Shown: positions 25,260-35,488, numbered from the stretch's first letter. The stretch: 64,000 bases of DNA from CALJFL01 sp039964455 (GCA_039964455.1 JBDVXK010000004.1:186001-250000), one strand, 5' to 3'. Notes: a model not told the origin generated them from the sequence alone. Program-made: numbers and translations.

Positions 25260-26753
25260 ATGACAAAAGAAATTCTGTTGGTAGCAGAAGCGGTATCGAA
25301 CGAAAAAGGTGTGTCCGAGGACATAATCTTCGAAGCGATAGAGCTGGCGCTGGCGACGGCCACCAAGAAGCGTTACGACGAAGACGCTGATATCGAGGTG
25401 ACCATCGATCGTGAAACCGGTGACTATGTCACTGTGCGTCGTTGGCTGGTGGTTCCGGACGATGAAATGGCCCTTCTGGGCACCCAGTTCACTACTGAGG
25501 AAGGGATAGAACAGAATCCTGATCTCAAGCCGGGTGATATTCATCAGGAGACAGTTGAGAACGTTGGTTTTGGTCGTATCGCCGCACAGACTGCCAAGCA
25601 GGTGATCGTGCAGCGGGTGCGCGACGCAGAGCGGGCACAGGTTGTAGAAAAATACACAGACCGTGTGGGCGAGCTTATTGCCGGCACCGTCAAGAAAGTA
25701 ACGCGCGATAATGTCATTGTCGATCTGGGCAACAATGCTGAAGGGCTGCTGCCGCGAGAGCAGCTTGTAGGCCGCGAGACCTTTCGGGTCAACGATCGCG
25801 TCCGCGCCATTCTTACCGAGATCAGCGAAGAGACCCGTGGTCCCCAGTTGATACTCAGTCGCGCTTGCCCCGAGATGCTGATCGAATTGTTCAAGATTGA
25901 AGTACCCGAGATCGCTGAGGAAGTTATCCAGATTCGCAGCGCCGCCCGTGACCCCGGTTCTCGTGCCAAGATTGCCGTGAAAACCAACGATCAGCGAATT
26001 GACCCTGTTGGTGCCTGCGTTGGTATGCGTGGCTCGCGCGTTCAGGCCGTTTCCAACGAGTTGGATAATGAGCGGGTGGATATCGTGCTGTGGGATGATA
26101 ACCCGGCGCAACTGGTAATCAACGCCATGTCGCCAGCGGAAGTTGAATCGATTGTTGTCGACGAAGACAGCGGCACAATGGATGTTGCTGTTTCTGAGGA
26201 AAACCTTGCCCAGGCAATTGGGCGGTCCGGACAGAATGTACGTTTGGCCAGTCAGCTGACCAGCTGGACCATCAATGTAATGAGCAACGAAGAGGCTGCT
26301 GAAAAGCACGAGGCCGAAGCGGGACAAGTTATCCAGACGTTCTGTGATCAGTTGGACATTGATGAAGATGTCGCTGACATCCTGGTTGAAGAAGGCTTCA
26401 GCACGCTTGAAGAGGTGGCTTACGTACCCCTCGACGAGATGACGGCGATTGAAGGTTTCGACGAAGAGATTGCCGAGGAGCTTCGTGCTCGTGCCAAGGA
26501 TGCGCTGCTTACGCAGGCGATTGCGTCTGAGGAAGAGCTGGGCGCCAATGAGCCCGCCGAAGATCTGCTCACCATGGACGGAATGGACAAGCACCTGGCC
26601 TTTATTCTGGCCAGCAAGGAAATTGTCACAATGGAAGACCTCGCCGAGCAGGGCGTTGACGACCTGATGGATATTGAGAACATGACTGAGGAACGTGCGG
26701 GCGAGTTGATTATGACCGCACGCGCACCCTGGTTTGCCGAGGAAGCCGAGTAA
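25260..26753 (+). CDS. nusA: Transcription termination/antitermination factor NusA
   Basis: A 497-residue protein with the full gammaproteobacterial layout: N-terminal RNA-polymerase-binding domain (1-130), S1 domain (about 135-200), two KH domains (about 230-350) and two acidic C-terminal repeats. Length equals E. coli (495). It modulates pausing, termination and rRNA antitermination. It lies 26 bases after rimP. Confidence 0.98.
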   Translation: MTKEILLVAEAVSNEKGVSEDIIFEAIELALATATKKRYDEDADIEVTIDRETGDYVTVRRWLVVPDDEMALLGTQFTTEEGIEQNPDLKPGDIHQETVENVGFGRIAAQTAKQVIVQRVRDAERAQVVEKYTDRVGELIAGTVKKVTRDNVIVDLGNNAEGLLPREQLVGRETFRVNDRVRAILTEISEETRGPQLILSRACPEMLIELFKIEVPEIAEEVIQIRSAARDPGSRAKIAVKTNDQRIDPVGACVGMRGSRVQAVSNELDNERVDIVLWDDNPAQLVINAMSPAEVESIVVDEDSGTMDVAVSEENLAQAIGRSGQNVRLASQLTSWTINVMSNEEAAEKHEAEAGQVIQTFCDQLDIDEDVADILVEEGFSTLEEVAYVPLDEMTAIEGFDEEIAEELRARAKDALLTQAIASEEELGANEPAEDLLTMDGMDKHLAFILASKEIVTMEDLAEQGVDDLMDIENMTEERAGELIMTARAPWFAEEAE

Positions 26754-26810
26754 GACGGCTGCACGTGTTAGTAGCAACGGTAAGCAAACAGGGTTTATAG
26801 GAGAAAACGA

Positions 26811-29471
26811 ATGTCGCAGGTGACAGTACAGCAACTCGCAGCCACAGTGGGCGCCTCGGTCGATCGTCTGTTAGCACAGATGAAAGAAGCCGGGTTGCCG
26901 CACTCTGCAGCGGAAGAAGCTGTATCAGAGGAAGACAAGCAGGCGCTGCTGACTTTTCTCAAGCGCAGCCACGGTGAGGAATCGACGGCCGCGCCCAAGC
27001 GCATAACGCTTAAGCGCAAGACCATCAGCACTCTGCGTACCGGTGGATCCCAGGGCAAGAAGACGGTCAACGTTGAGGTGCGCAAAAAGCGTACCTATGT
27101 CAAACGTGACGCTGAAGAACTGGCCGCCGCTGCCGATGCAGAAGAGGAGAACCTCGACGAGCAGTTGGATGTTACTGCAGAAGTTGAAGCGGAGGCCGAA
27201 GCGGCTGCCGCTGCTGCAGCCGCAGCCGAAGCAGCCCAGGCAGAAGAGCCTGTTGTTGAGGTTGAAGAAGAGACTGAAGAAGACCTGAAGAACCTTGATC
27301 CTGAGGTTCTGCGCCAGCGTGCTGCCGAACGCCGTAAGGTCAAGGAAGCTGAAGAAGCCGCAGCGCGGAAAGCCGCTGCCGAGGCGCGCAAACTGGAAGA
27401 GGAGCGCAAGCAGGCTGCTGCTACCGCTTCCGCTGTTGTTGCTGAGAAAGACGGCGAGACAGCAACCAAGCGACCCAAGCGTCTGCACGAGGCCCCGACG
27501 GCTAATCGTGAGGCAGAACGTCGCAAGCCATCACGCGGAAAACTGGATCGCAACGCTCCTGCGGGTAGAGGCAAGAAGCGTGGACACAACCTGTCCCTGT
27601 CTGATCTGGATGCTGCTGAATCAGGGCTTTCACGACGTCGTGGTAGTCGCAAGAAGATCAAGGCCACTCACTCAGAGCATTCCAAGCACGGTTTTGAGAT
27701 GCCCACCGATACCATCATTTATGACGTTGAAGTAGGCGACATGATTTCGGTTGGCGGCATGGCTCAGGCGATGTCGGTCAAGTCGGGCGAAGTTATCAAG
27801 GAGTTGATGAAGCTGGGTGTGATGGCGACCATCAATCAGATGATTGATCAGGATACGGCAACTCTGGTCATTGAAGAGTTGGGTCACCGTGTTGTAACAG
27901 TCAGCTCGGATGCCATCGAAGAGAGCCTGGAAGAAACGCTTGCGCTACAGGAGGGGACGCCCGAGCCCCGCGCGCCTGTCGTGACCGTCATGGGCCACGT
28001 TGATCACGGTAAAACATCGCTACTCGATTACATTCGCAAGAGCCATGTTGCTTCCGGCGAAGCTGGCGGTATTACCCAGCATATCGGCGCCTACCACGTA
28101 GAAACCGATCACGGCATGATCTCCTTCCTCGATACACCGGGGCACGCGGCATTTACAGCCATGCGCGCACGGGGTGCCAAGAGCACGGATATTGTCATTC
28201 TTGTGGTTGCCGCTGATGACGGCGTGATGCCACAAACCGAAGAAGCGGTTAAGCATGCCCGAGCTGCCGATGTTCCGCTTATCGTTGCCATTAACAAAAT
28301 GGACAAGGAAGGTGCTGATCCCGAGCGGGTCAAAAATGAGCTTTCGGCGAAAGAGGTAATCCCGGAAGAGTGGGGCGGTGATACGCAGTTTATCGGCGTG
28401 TCGGCACTCACTGGCGACGGTATCAATGAATTACTTGATGCGGTGCTGCTGCAGGCAGAACTGCTGGAACTGGAGGCGCCGCGAGACACCGCGGCCCAGG
28501 GTCTGGTTATTGAGTCGCGTCTGGACAAGGGACGTGGGTCGGTAGCGTCTGTATTGGTGCAAAGCGGCACACTGCGCAAAGGCGACATCGTGCTCGCCGG
28601 TCTGGAGTTTGGCCGAGTGCGTGCCATGCTGGATGAGAACGGTCAGCCTATTGACGAGGCGGGGCCGAGTATCCCTGTAGAAATTCTTGGTCTGGGTGGT
28701 ACACCCGATGCCGGCGATCAGTTCGCCGCCGTAGAGAGTGAGCGCAAGGCCAGGGAGATCGCAGATTTCCGCGCCGAGAAGACGCGCGACAACAAGCTGC
28801 AGCGTCAGCAGGCGGCCAAGCTGGACAACATGTTTGAAAGCATGACTGCGGGCGAGAAGAAGACACTCAACCTGGTCGTTAAAGCCGATGTACGCGGTTC
28901 GCTCGAAGCGATTACCGGTGCGCTGCTGGACCTGGGCAACGAAGAGGTACAGGTAAATATCGTCACCGGTGGCGTAGGTGGTATTGCTGAGACCGATGTC
29001 ACTCTGGCGCTGACTACCAATGCGGTGATCTTCGGCTTCAACGTTCGAGCGGACAACGCCGCTCGCAGATTGGTCGAGGAAGAGGGCATAGACATGCGTT
29101 ATTACAACGTCATCTATGACTTGATCGACGACGTCAAGCAGGCCCTTACCGGCATGTTGGCACCTGAGTTGCGAGAAGAAATTGTTGGTGTGGCCGAAGT
29201 ACGCGATGTATTCCGCTCACCCAAGTTTGGTCAGATTGCCGGTTGTATGGTGACTGAAGGCACTGTGTATCGGTCCAAGCCTATCCGTGTACTGCGTGAC
29301 AACGTGGTGATCTACGAGGGCGAACTGGAATCCTTGCGTCGTTTCAAGGACGACGCTAACGAAGTTCGCAACGGCACGGAATGTGGTATCGGTGTGAAGA
29401 ACTACACGGATGTGAAAGTCGGCGACCAGATCGAAGTGTATGAAGTTAAGGAGATCGCCCGCTCACTGTAG
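26811..29471 (+). CDS. infB: Translation initiation factor IF-2
   Basis: An 886-residue GTPase that brings fMet-tRNA to the 30S subunit. It has the N-terminal IF2N domain (1-50), a long charged, alanine-rich linker (about 95-290), a G domain with GHVDHGKT near 395-402 and NKMD, and C-terminal domains ending in the fMet-binding barrel. AGGAG at 26800-26804 precedes the ATG. The gene encoding its ligand, the initiator tRNA, is in the same operon. Confidence 0.98.
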   Translation: MSQVTVQQLAATVGASVDRLLAQMKEAGLPHSAAEEAVSEEDKQALLTFLKRSHGEESTAAPKRITLKRKTISTLRTGGSQGKKTVNVEVRKKRTYVKRDAEELAAAADAEEENLDEQLDVTAEVEAEAEAAAAAAAAAEAAQAEEPVVEVEEETEEDLKNLDPEVLRQRAAERRKVKEAEEAAARKAAAEARKLEEERKQAAATASAVVAEKDGETATKRPKRLHEAPTANREAERRKPSRGKLDRNAPAGRGKKRGHNLSLSDLDAAESGLSRRRGSRKKIKATHSEHSKHGFEMPTDTIIYDVEVGDMISVGGMAQAMSVKSGEVIKELMKLGVMATINQMIDQDTATLVIEELGHRVVTVSSDAIEESLEETLALQEGTPEPRAPVVTVMGHVDHGKTSLLDYIRKSHVASGEAGGITQHIGAYHVETDHGMISFLDTPGHAAFTAMRARGAKSTDIVILVVAADDGVMPQTEEAVKHARAADVPLIVAINKMDKEGADPERVKNELSAKEVIPEEWGGDTQFIGVSALTGDGINELLDAVLLQAELLELEAPRDTAAQGLVIESRLDKGRGSVASVLVQSGTLRKGDIVLAGLEFGRVRAMLDENGQPIDEAGPSIPVEILGLGGTPDAGDQFAAVESERKAREIADFRAEKTRDNKLQRQQAAKLDNMFESMTAGEKKTLNLVVKADVRGSLEAITGALLDLGNEEVQVNIVTGGVGGIAETDVTLALTTNAVIFGFNVRADNAARRLVEEEGIDMRYYNVIYDLIDDVKQALTGMLAPELREEIVGVAEVRDVFRSPKFGQIAGCMVTEGTVYRSKPIRVLRDNVVIYEGELESLRRFKDDANEVRNGTECGIGVKNYTDVKVGDQIEVYEVKEIARSL

Positions 29472-29483
29472 CGGCTTACTCCG

Positions 29484-29921
29484 ATGGGCAAGGAATACAG
29501 CCGCACGCAGCGGGTTGCGGATCACCTGCAGCGAGAACTTGCCGGCGTTATCCAGCACGAAATTCGTGACCCGCGCCTGGGTATGGTTAGCCTGACCGGC
29601 GTTGAGGTGACCAAGGACCTGGGCTACGCAAAGGTATTTTACACTTTGCTGGGGTGCGAGTCTGACAAGGACGCGCGCGACTCCACAGAGGTATTAAACA
29701 AAGCGGCGGGTTTCTTGCGAACCCGTTTGTCTAAAGACAGCACCATGCGAACTGTGCCACGACTGCGTTTTATTTTCGATAACAGTGTGGGACGCGGTCG
29801 TTTTCTCGAAGGATTGATCAGTGATGCTGCCGACGCGGATCGCAAGATAGGCCTGCGGGAAGATGAACAGGAAGGCGAACCGAAAGACCCTCACGGTGGC
29901 GAGCCCGAAGATGAGGGCTAG
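29484..29921 (+). CDS. rbfA: Ribosome-binding factor A
   Basis: A 145-residue KH-fold 30S maturation factor. R-V-A-D-H-L-Q-R-E-L-A and the D-P-R-L-G-M-V-S-L-T-G-V-E-V-T-K-D strand are typical. The last 25 residues form a hydrophilic acidic tail with G-E-P repeats, longer than in E. coli and probably disordered. It sits 12 bases after infB and 5 before truB. Confidence 0.96.
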   Translation: MGKEYSRTQRVADHLQRELAGVIQHEIRDPRLGMVSLTGVEVTKDLGYAKVFYTLLGCESDKDARDSTEVLNKAAGFLRTRLSKDSTMRTVPRLRFIFDNSVGRGRFLEGLISDAADADRKIGLREDEQEGEPKDPHGGEPEDEG

Positions 29922-29926
29922 GCAAG

Positions 29927-30856
29927 GTGGGTAGGCGTCGGCGCGGGCGGCCAGTAAATGGCATCCTGGTGCTGGACAAACCAATGGGCGAGAGTTCAAA
30001 CAGGTCGCTACAGAACGTGAAGCGTTTGTACGATGCCGCCAAGGCCGGTCATACCGGTAGCCTGGACCCTTTGGCTACCGGTGTTTTGCCATTGTGTTTT
30101 GGTGAGGCAACGAAGTTCTCCCAGTATCTGCTGGATGCAGATAAAGGGTACGAAAGCACCTTTACGCTGGGGCGGACAACGGCGACTGCCGACGCGGAGG
30201 GCGAGACGCTCTCGGTGAGCGATGCCTCCGCTGTGACTGAGGCCGCTGTTGAAGAGGCGATGAGCGGTTTGCGCGGTGCGATAGAGCAATTGCCGCCAAT
30301 GTATTCGGCACTGAAGCTGAATGGCCAACCACTGTACAAGCTGGCTCGACAAGGCATAGAGGTCGAGCGAAAGCCCAGGCCGGTAGAGATCAAGAACTTC
30401 GAGCTACGTGCATTTCGTGGCGGCGAAGCGGCCGAAGTCGATGTGGTTATAGAGTGTAGTAAGGGTACCTATGTTCGTACCCTGGCTGAAGATCTGGGTA
30501 AGGCGCTGGGCTGTGGTGCACATGTCAGTGCCCTCAGGCGTACCCGCTCCGGCCCGTTTACGCTTGCCGACAGTGTCACAATGGAGACGCTATCGGCCTT
30601 ACAAGAGAATGAACAGCTGGCGCAGATGGACCAATTGCTGCAGCCAGCGGACGCACCACTGGGCAATTTACCGCTGGTAACGCTCAGTGAATCCGGGGGT
30701 TTTTACCTCCGACAGGGTCAACCAGTACTAGTGCCAAATGCGCCCTGTAGTGGTATGGTGCGCGTCGCCCTGCAGGATGGAGAATTCCTGGGGGTAGGAG
30801 AGATATTGGACGATGGGCGCGTGGCGCCTCGTCGGCTGGTAGTCACCAACGGGTGA
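29927..30856 (+). CDS. truB: tRNA pseudouridine-55 synthase TruB
   Basis: A 309-residue enzyme that makes pseudouridine-55 in the T-loop of tRNAs. The catalytic Asp47 lies in HTGSLDPLATG. It starts at GTG 29927 with a basic leader (GRRRRGR) before V-N-G-I-L-V-L-D-K-P. It follows rbfA by 5 bases, and infB-rbfA-truB-rpsO-pnp keeps the ancestral order. The C-terminal PUA-like domain is complete. Confidence 0.97.
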   Translation: MGRRRRGRPVNGILVLDKPMGESSNRSLQNVKRLYDAAKAGHTGSLDPLATGVLPLCFGEATKFSQYLLDADKGYESTFTLGRTTATADAEGETLSVSDASAVTEAAVEEAMSGLRGAIEQLPPMYSALKLNGQPLYKLARQGIEVERKPRPVEIKNFELRAFRGGEAAEVDVVIECSKGTYVRTLAEDLGKALGCGAHVSALRRTRSGPFTLADSVTMETLSALQENEQLAQMDQLLQPADAPLGNLPLVTLSESGGFYLRQGQPVLVPNAPCSGMVRVALQDGEFLGVGEILDDGRVAPRRLVVTNG

Positions 30857-30862
30857 CACGAA

Positions 30863-30916
30863 CCTGTCTGTAAATCTGCACGGACAGGCTCTATCGATAA
30901 CGGGGTAAAAATACCC
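30863..30916 (+). other. Hairpins in the rpsO 5' leader
   Basis: CCTGTC (30863-30868) pairs with GACAGG (30883-30888), and GGGTA-AAAA-TACCC (30903-30916) forms a compact hairpin 24 bases before the rpsO ATG. S15 represses its own mRNA through leader structures in E. coli, and these are the candidate equivalents. I cannot see a definite pseudoknot. Confidence 0.4.
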
Positions 30917-30940
30917 TTGCAGATTAAGAGGAAGAAGAAA

Positions 30941-31210
30941 ATGGCTTTAAATGCAGAAAAGAAAGCAGAAATCGTAAAAGAGTATCAACAGGGTGATAGC
31001 GACACAGGATCACCGGAAGTACAAGTAGCGCTGCTCACCGCAAATATCGAGGAGCTCCAGGGTCACTTCCAGTCGCACAAACACGATCACCACTCCCGCC
31101 GCGGTCTCATCCGCATGGTAAACCAGCGTCGTAAGCTGCTGGACTATCTCAAGCGCAAGGATACATCTCGCTACACCGATCTGATCAAACGTCTCGGTTT
31201 GCGTCGATAA
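30941..31210 (+). CDS. rpsO: 30S ribosomal protein S15
   Basis: An 89-residue protein identical in length to E. coli S15, with D-T-G-S-P-E-V-Q-V-A-L-L-T and H-H-S-R-R-G-L. It binds the 16S central domain early in 30S assembly. The frame is open from 30917, but GAGG at 30929-30932 and family length fix ATG 30941. Confidence 0.98.
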   Translation: MALNAEKKAEIVKEYQQGDSDTGSPEVQVALLTANIEELQGHFQSHKHDHHSRRGLIRMVNQRRKLLDYLKRKDTSRYTDLIKRLGLRR

Positions 31211-31220
31211 GCTGCACCCG

Positions 31221-31246
31221 AAGCCGGGGCATAGGGCCCCGGTTTT
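31221..31246 (+). terminator. Intrinsic terminator after rpsO
   Basis: A strong GC stem (CCGGGGC 31224-31230 with GCCCCGG 31236-31242, extended by three weaker pairs) closes a 5-base loop and is followed by TTTT. It sits in the rpsO-pnp gap, as in E. coli, where it partially terminates and leaves an RNase III-processed pnp leader. Confidence 0.8.
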
Positions 31247-31270
31247 CACGTCAAGAATTGGAGAATAATT

Positions 31271-33385
31271 GTGAACCCAGTAACTAAAACATTTCAGTAT
31301 GGTGGCCAGACTGTCACCTTGGAAACCGGGCGTATTGCTCGTCAGGCCACAGGCGCCGTCCTGGTAACAGTAGAAAACACTTCGGTATTGGTTACCGTTG
31401 TCGCTCAAAGGACCGGTAAAGAAGGGCAGCCCTTCTTCCCATTAGGCGTACATTACATCGAAAAAGCCTATTCAGTGGGTAAGATTCCTGGTGGCTTCTT
31501 CAAGCGTGAAGGTCGCCCCAATGAGAAAGAAACCCTGACCTCTCGCCTGATCGATAGGCCGATTCGCCCTCTCTTTGAAGATGGCTTCATGAATGAAGTG
31601 CAGGTTATCTGTACAGTGATGTCTGCAGAGTCTGATATCGATCCAGATATCCCCGCAATGATTGGTACCTCAGCCGCCCTGGCTATCTCGGGCTGCCCGT
31701 TTAACGGACCAATAGGCGGCGCACGTGTAGGCTTTACCGAAGCTAATGGCTACATGCTTAACCCCACTTACAGCCAGCTGACCGATAGCAAGCTGGACAT
31801 GATTGTTGCTGGCACCAAGGACGCTGTCCTGATGGTGGAGTCGCAGGCGCAGGAACTGTCTGAAGACCAGATGCTTGGTGCGGTACTGTTTGCTCACCAG
31901 GAAATGCAGGTAGTGATTCAGGCGATCAACGAGCTGGCAGCTGAAGCTGGTAAGCCGCGTTGGGATTGGAAGGCACCTGCCATCGACGAGGAGCTGGTCA
32001 CAGCTGTTGAAGAGCAGGTTAAGGTCGATTTGGGCGAAGCCTATCGCATCACCGACAAAGCCGAGCGCTACGAGCGTGTTGGCGTAGTTAAAGATGCCTG
32101 TATCGCAGCCCTGGCAGTAGAAGGCGGCCCATCAGCCGACCGCGTCAAGGATGTATTCAAGGGCGTTGAGAAGAATCTTGTGCGCAAGCGCATTCTTGCC
32201 GGTGAGGCCCGTATCGATGGTCGTGATAACCGCACTGTTCGTGCGATTGCCTGCGAAACCGATATTCTCGCGAAAGTGCATGGTTCTGCTCTCTTCACCC
32301 GTGGAGAAACGCAGGCGATTGGTGCTGTGACTCTGGGATCAACCCGTGATTCGCAGATCATCGATGCTTTGGAAGGCGAGCGCCGCGATCCGTTTATGCT
32401 GCATTACAACTTCCCTCCCTACTCGGTGGGCGAGGCAGGTCGTGTTGGTTTTACCAACCGTCGTGAAATTGGCCACGGGCGTCTTGCACGTCGCGGCCTG
32501 GCTGCGGTGCTGCCGAACAATGATGACTTCCCTTACACCATCCGTCTGGTCTCTGAGATTACTGAATCTAACGGTTCCAGCTCTATGGCATCTGTATGTG
32601 TAGGTTCGCTGGCCATGATGGCCGCAGGCGTCCCACTGAGCGCTCCGGTTGCCGGTATCGCTATGGGCCTGGTCAAGGAAGGCAACCAGTTTGCAGTCCT
32701 GACCGATATCCTCGGCGATGAAGATCACCTTGGCGACATGGACTTCAAGGTTGCCGGTACCGCGGAAGGCGTCACTGCTCTGCAGATGGATATCAAGATT
32801 GAAGGCATCAACGAGCAGATCATGGAGATTGCCCTCGAGCAGGCTCAGCAAGCGCGTCTGCATATTCTCGGCCAGATGAATGAAGTACTGCCAGCAGCAC
32901 GAACAGTGACTTCTGAAAATGCACCGAGCATGGTGACCCTGAAGGTCGATTCCGACAAGATTCGCGACATCATTGGTAAGGGTGGCGCTACTATCCGCTC
33001 TATTACCGAGCAGTCGGGTGCCACAGTTGATATCGATGACGATGGCACTGTTCGCGTCTTCGGTCAGAACATGGCTGCTCGCGACGCCGCTGTTGCCATG
33101 ATCGAGGAAATCACCGCGGAAGCCGAGGTAGGCGCTGTCTACAAAGGTACTGTTGCACGCATCGTTGATTTCGGTGCGTTCGTAACTATCCTGCCTGGCA
33201 AGGATGGCCTGGTACACATTTCCCAGATCGCCAATGAGCGTGTTGAGAATGTGTCAGACCACCTGAGCGAAGGTCAGGAAATTGATGTGAAAGTGCTGGA
33301 TGTGGATCAGCGCGGTCGTATCAAGCTGTCAATAAAGGAGCTTCTGGAAGATGAAGCCCCGGCGGAAGCCAGCGCTGCTGAGTAA
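31271..33385 (+). CDS. pnp: Polynucleotide phosphorylase
   Basis: A 704-residue 3'-5' exoribonuclease of the RNA degradosome. It has two RNase PH domains with an all-helical linker, then a KH domain (about 555-610, I-G-K-G-G-A-T-I-R) and an S1 domain (about 620-690). The start is GTG 31271 with GGAG about 8 bases upstream. The E-A rich tail after S1 is short. A perfect terminator follows. Confidence 0.98.
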   Translation: MNPVTKTFQYGGQTVTLETGRIARQATGAVLVTVENTSVLVTVVAQRTGKEGQPFFPLGVHYIEKAYSVGKIPGGFFKREGRPNEKETLTSRLIDRPIRPLFEDGFMNEVQVICTVMSAESDIDPDIPAMIGTSAALAISGCPFNGPIGGARVGFTEANGYMLNPTYSQLTDSKLDMIVAGTKDAVLMVESQAQELSEDQMLGAVLFAHQEMQVVIQAINELAAEAGKPRWDWKAPAIDEELVTAVEEQVKVDLGEAYRITDKAERYERVGVVKDACIAALAVEGGPSADRVKDVFKGVEKNLVRKRILAGEARIDGRDNRTVRAIACETDILAKVHGSALFTRGETQAIGAVTLGSTRDSQIIDALEGERRDPFMLHYNFPPYSVGEAGRVGFTNRREIGHGRLARRGLAAVLPNNDDFPYTIRLVSEITESNGSSSMASVCVGSLAMMAAGVPLSAPVAGIAMGLVKEGNQFAVLTDILGDEDHLGDMDFKVAGTAEGVTALQMDIKIEGINEQIMEIALEQAQQARLHILGQMNEVLPAARTVTSENAPSMVTLKVDSDKIRDIIGKGGATIRSITEQSGATVDIDDDGTVRVFGQNMAARDAAVAMIEEITAEAEVGAVYKGTVARIVDFGAFVTILPGKDGLVHISQIANERVENVSDHLSEGQEIDVKVLDVDQRGRIKLSIKELLEDEAPAEASAAE

Positions 33386-33400
33386 TTCGGCAACGCGAAC

Positions 33401-33434
33401 AAAAAGGGCGCCTGGTAACAGGCGCCCTTTTTTT
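33401..33434 (+). terminator. Bidirectional intrinsic terminator between pnp and acs
   Basis: A perfect stem of 14 bp (from 33401 to 33432) encloses a GTAA tetraloop of the GNRA type. T7 follows on the plus strand, and the A5 run at the other end gives U's on the minus strand, so it can terminate both convergent genes, pnp and acs. Confidence 0.93.
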
Positions 33435-33445
33435 ATGCCTTTAAA

Positions 33446-35377
33446 TCAGCTTTGGCGATTAGCAACCAGGTGATCTACCACTGCAGGGTCGGCAAGAGTG
33501 CTGGTATCGCCCAGCGAGTCGAGCTCGTTCTCGGCGATCTTGCGCAGTATGCGGCGCATGATTTTTCCGGAGCGGGTCTTGGGTAGCCCCGGTGCCCACT
33601 GGATGAGGTCCGGCTTGGCGATGGGCCCTATCTCGGTAACACAGAGTTGTACCAGCTGTGCGCGTAACTCTTCGCTGGGCTCAACACCCTGCATGGGAGT
33701 GACATAGCAGTAAATGCCCTGACCCTTGATGTCATGGGGAAAGCCAACCACGGCAGCCTCGGCAATATCTTCGTGTAATACCAGTGCACTCTCCACCTCT
33801 GCGGTTCCCATGCGGTGCCCCGAGACATTGAGTACGTCGTCGACTCTGCCGGTGATCCAGTAGTAACCATCCTCGTCGCGGCTGGCACCGTCGCCGGTAA
33901 AATAATAGCCGGGATAATTTTTGAAGTAGGTATCTATCATGCGTTGGTGATCGCCATACACCGAGCGAATCTGGCCTGGCCATGAGGACTTTATGACTAG
34001 ATAACCGGCTCCGGCCCCCTCTATTTCGCTGCCGTCTTCATTGAGCAGTGCCAGTTCGACGCCAAAGAAAGGAAAGGTTGCCGAGCCTGGCTTGAGGTCG
34101 GTTGCGCCCGGCAGGGGCGTGATCATGTGTCCGCCGGTTTCGGTTTGCCACCAGGTGTCAACGATGGGGCAGCGGGAGTCGCCGACCACGGTGTAATACC
34201 ATTCCCAGGCCTCGGGATTGATAGGTTCACCCACCGAGCCCAGTAGTCGCAGGCTGCTTCGTTTGCTGCGCTTTACCGGCTCATCGCCCACTGCGTGCAG
34301 TGCCCGAATAGCCGTGGGCGCTGTGTAAAACGTGTTCACCTGGTGCTTGTCGACGACCTCCCAGCAGCGACCGGCATCGGGGTAGGTGGGCACACCCTCG
34401 AACATCAGCGAGATGGCGCCATTGGCCAACGGTCCATAAACAATATAGGTGTGACCGGTTACCCAGCCCACATCAGCGGTGCACCAGTACACCTCTCCCT
34501 CGCGGTAGTCGAAAACATACTTGAAGGTCATAGCGGCCTGCAGCAGGTAGCCGCCAGTGGTATGCAGTACACCCTTGGGTTTGCCTGTGGAGCCCGAGGT
34601 GTAAAGTATAAACAGGGGGTCTTCCGCGGCCATGGATTCCGCAGGACAGTCGCTGTCAGCAGTGTCGGTGGCCTCGTGATACCAGATGTCCCGGCCTTCC
34701 TGCCAGCCCACGTCGCCACCGGTGCGGCGTACGACCAGACAGGTGTGCACATTGGCACAGGCCTGCAGTGCCGTATCGGCATTTTGTTTGAGCGGGATGG
34801 CCTTGCCACCGCGCACGCCCTCATCAGCGGTAATCAGTGTCTGGCAGTCCGAGTCCAGTATCCGGTCCTTCAGGGCCTCGGGCGAAAATCCGCCAAACAC
34901 TACCGAATGCACGGCGCCTATGCGGGCACAGGCCAGCATCGCATAGGCAGCCTCGGGAACCATGGGCATGTAGATGCAAACCCGGTCACCTTTGTTGACT
35001 CCACGGGATTTCAGCACATTAGCCAGTCGGCAGACCTGCTCTTTCAGCTCGCCATAAGTGATGTGCTTGCTGTCCGCGGGGTCATCGCCCTCCCAGATGA
35101 AGGCGGTCTGTTCGGCTCGCTCTGGCAGGTGTCGGTCAATGCAGTTAACACTGACATTCAGCCTGCCGCCGCTGAACCAGGAGGCCTCGCCCTTGACGAA
35201 ATCAAAGTCCCGCACCTGATTCCAGCTCTGGTCCCAGGTGAGAAACTCGTCTGCCATCTCTCCCCAGAAGGCATCGGGTTGTTCCAGCGAGCGTTGATAC
35301 AGGGTCTGGTACTGATCGGCATTAATATGCGCATCAGAGAAATTTTCGGGGACCTTGTGGAGTGGAAACTCAGACAT
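33446..35377 (-). CDS. acs: Acetyl-CoA synthetase
   Basis: A 643-residue AMP-forming ligase that makes acetyl-CoA from acetate through acetyl-AMP. The adenylate loop YTSGSTGKPKG, the hinge G-R-V-D-D-V-L-N-V-S-G-H-R and the C-terminal PKTRSGKIMRR, whose Lys is the acetylation site in the family, are all present. ATG 35377 gives the M-S-E-F start; a longer frame upstream is not family-like. acs after panB-panC is also the order in Pseudomonas. Confidence 0.97.
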   Translation of the reverse strand: MSEFPLHKVPENFSDAHINADQYQTLYQRSLEQPDAFWGEMADEFLTWDQSWNQVRDFDFVKGEASWFSGGRLNVSVNCIDRHLPERAEQTAFIWEGDDPADSKHITYGELKEQVCRLANVLKSRGVNKGDRVCIYMPMVPEAAYAMLACARIGAVHSVVFGGFSPEALKDRILDSDCQTLITADEGVRGGKAIPLKQNADTALQACANVHTCLVVRRTGGDVGWQEGRDIWYHEATDTADSDCPAESMAAEDPLFILYTSGSTGKPKGVLHTTGGYLLQAAMTFKYVFDYREGEVYWCTADVGWVTGHTYIVYGPLANGAISLMFEGVPTYPDAGRCWEVVDKHQVNTFYTAPTAIRALHAVGDEPVKRSKRSSLRLLGSVGEPINPEAWEWYYTVVGDSRCPIVDTWWQTETGGHMITPLPGATDLKPGSATFPFFGVELALLNEDGSEIEGAGAGYLVIKSSWPGQIRSVYGDHQRMIDTYFKNYPGYYFTGDGASRDEDGYYWITGRVDDVLNVSGHRMGTAEVESALVLHEDIAEAAVVGFPHDIKGQGIYCYVTPMQGVEPSEELRAQLVQLCVTEIGPIAKPDLIQWAPGLPKTRSGKIMRRILRKIAENELDSLGDTSTLADPAVVDHLVANRQS

Positions 35378-35488
35378 CGTGCAATGCTCGCAAACAGGGG
35401 TAGAGAGGAGATGATACAGACGGCCAGACGCTGTGCAAGCCAATCGGGGAATGCGTTGCACATGCCCCGTAATTAAAGATCCCAGGGA

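Noticed and set aside
25230..26834. 534-codon open frame antisense to nusA
   Set aside because: It mirrors nusA and lacks any family motif or ribosome site. Long antisense frames are expected here from codon bias.
32339..33217. 292-codon open frame antisense to pnp
   Set aside because: It lies wholly within pnp and crosses the KH and S1 coding parts; no independent evidence.
34295..35476. 393-codon open frame antisense to acs
   Set aside because: The minus strand encodes a complete acetyl-CoA synthetase with all motifs; the antisense frame resembles nothing.
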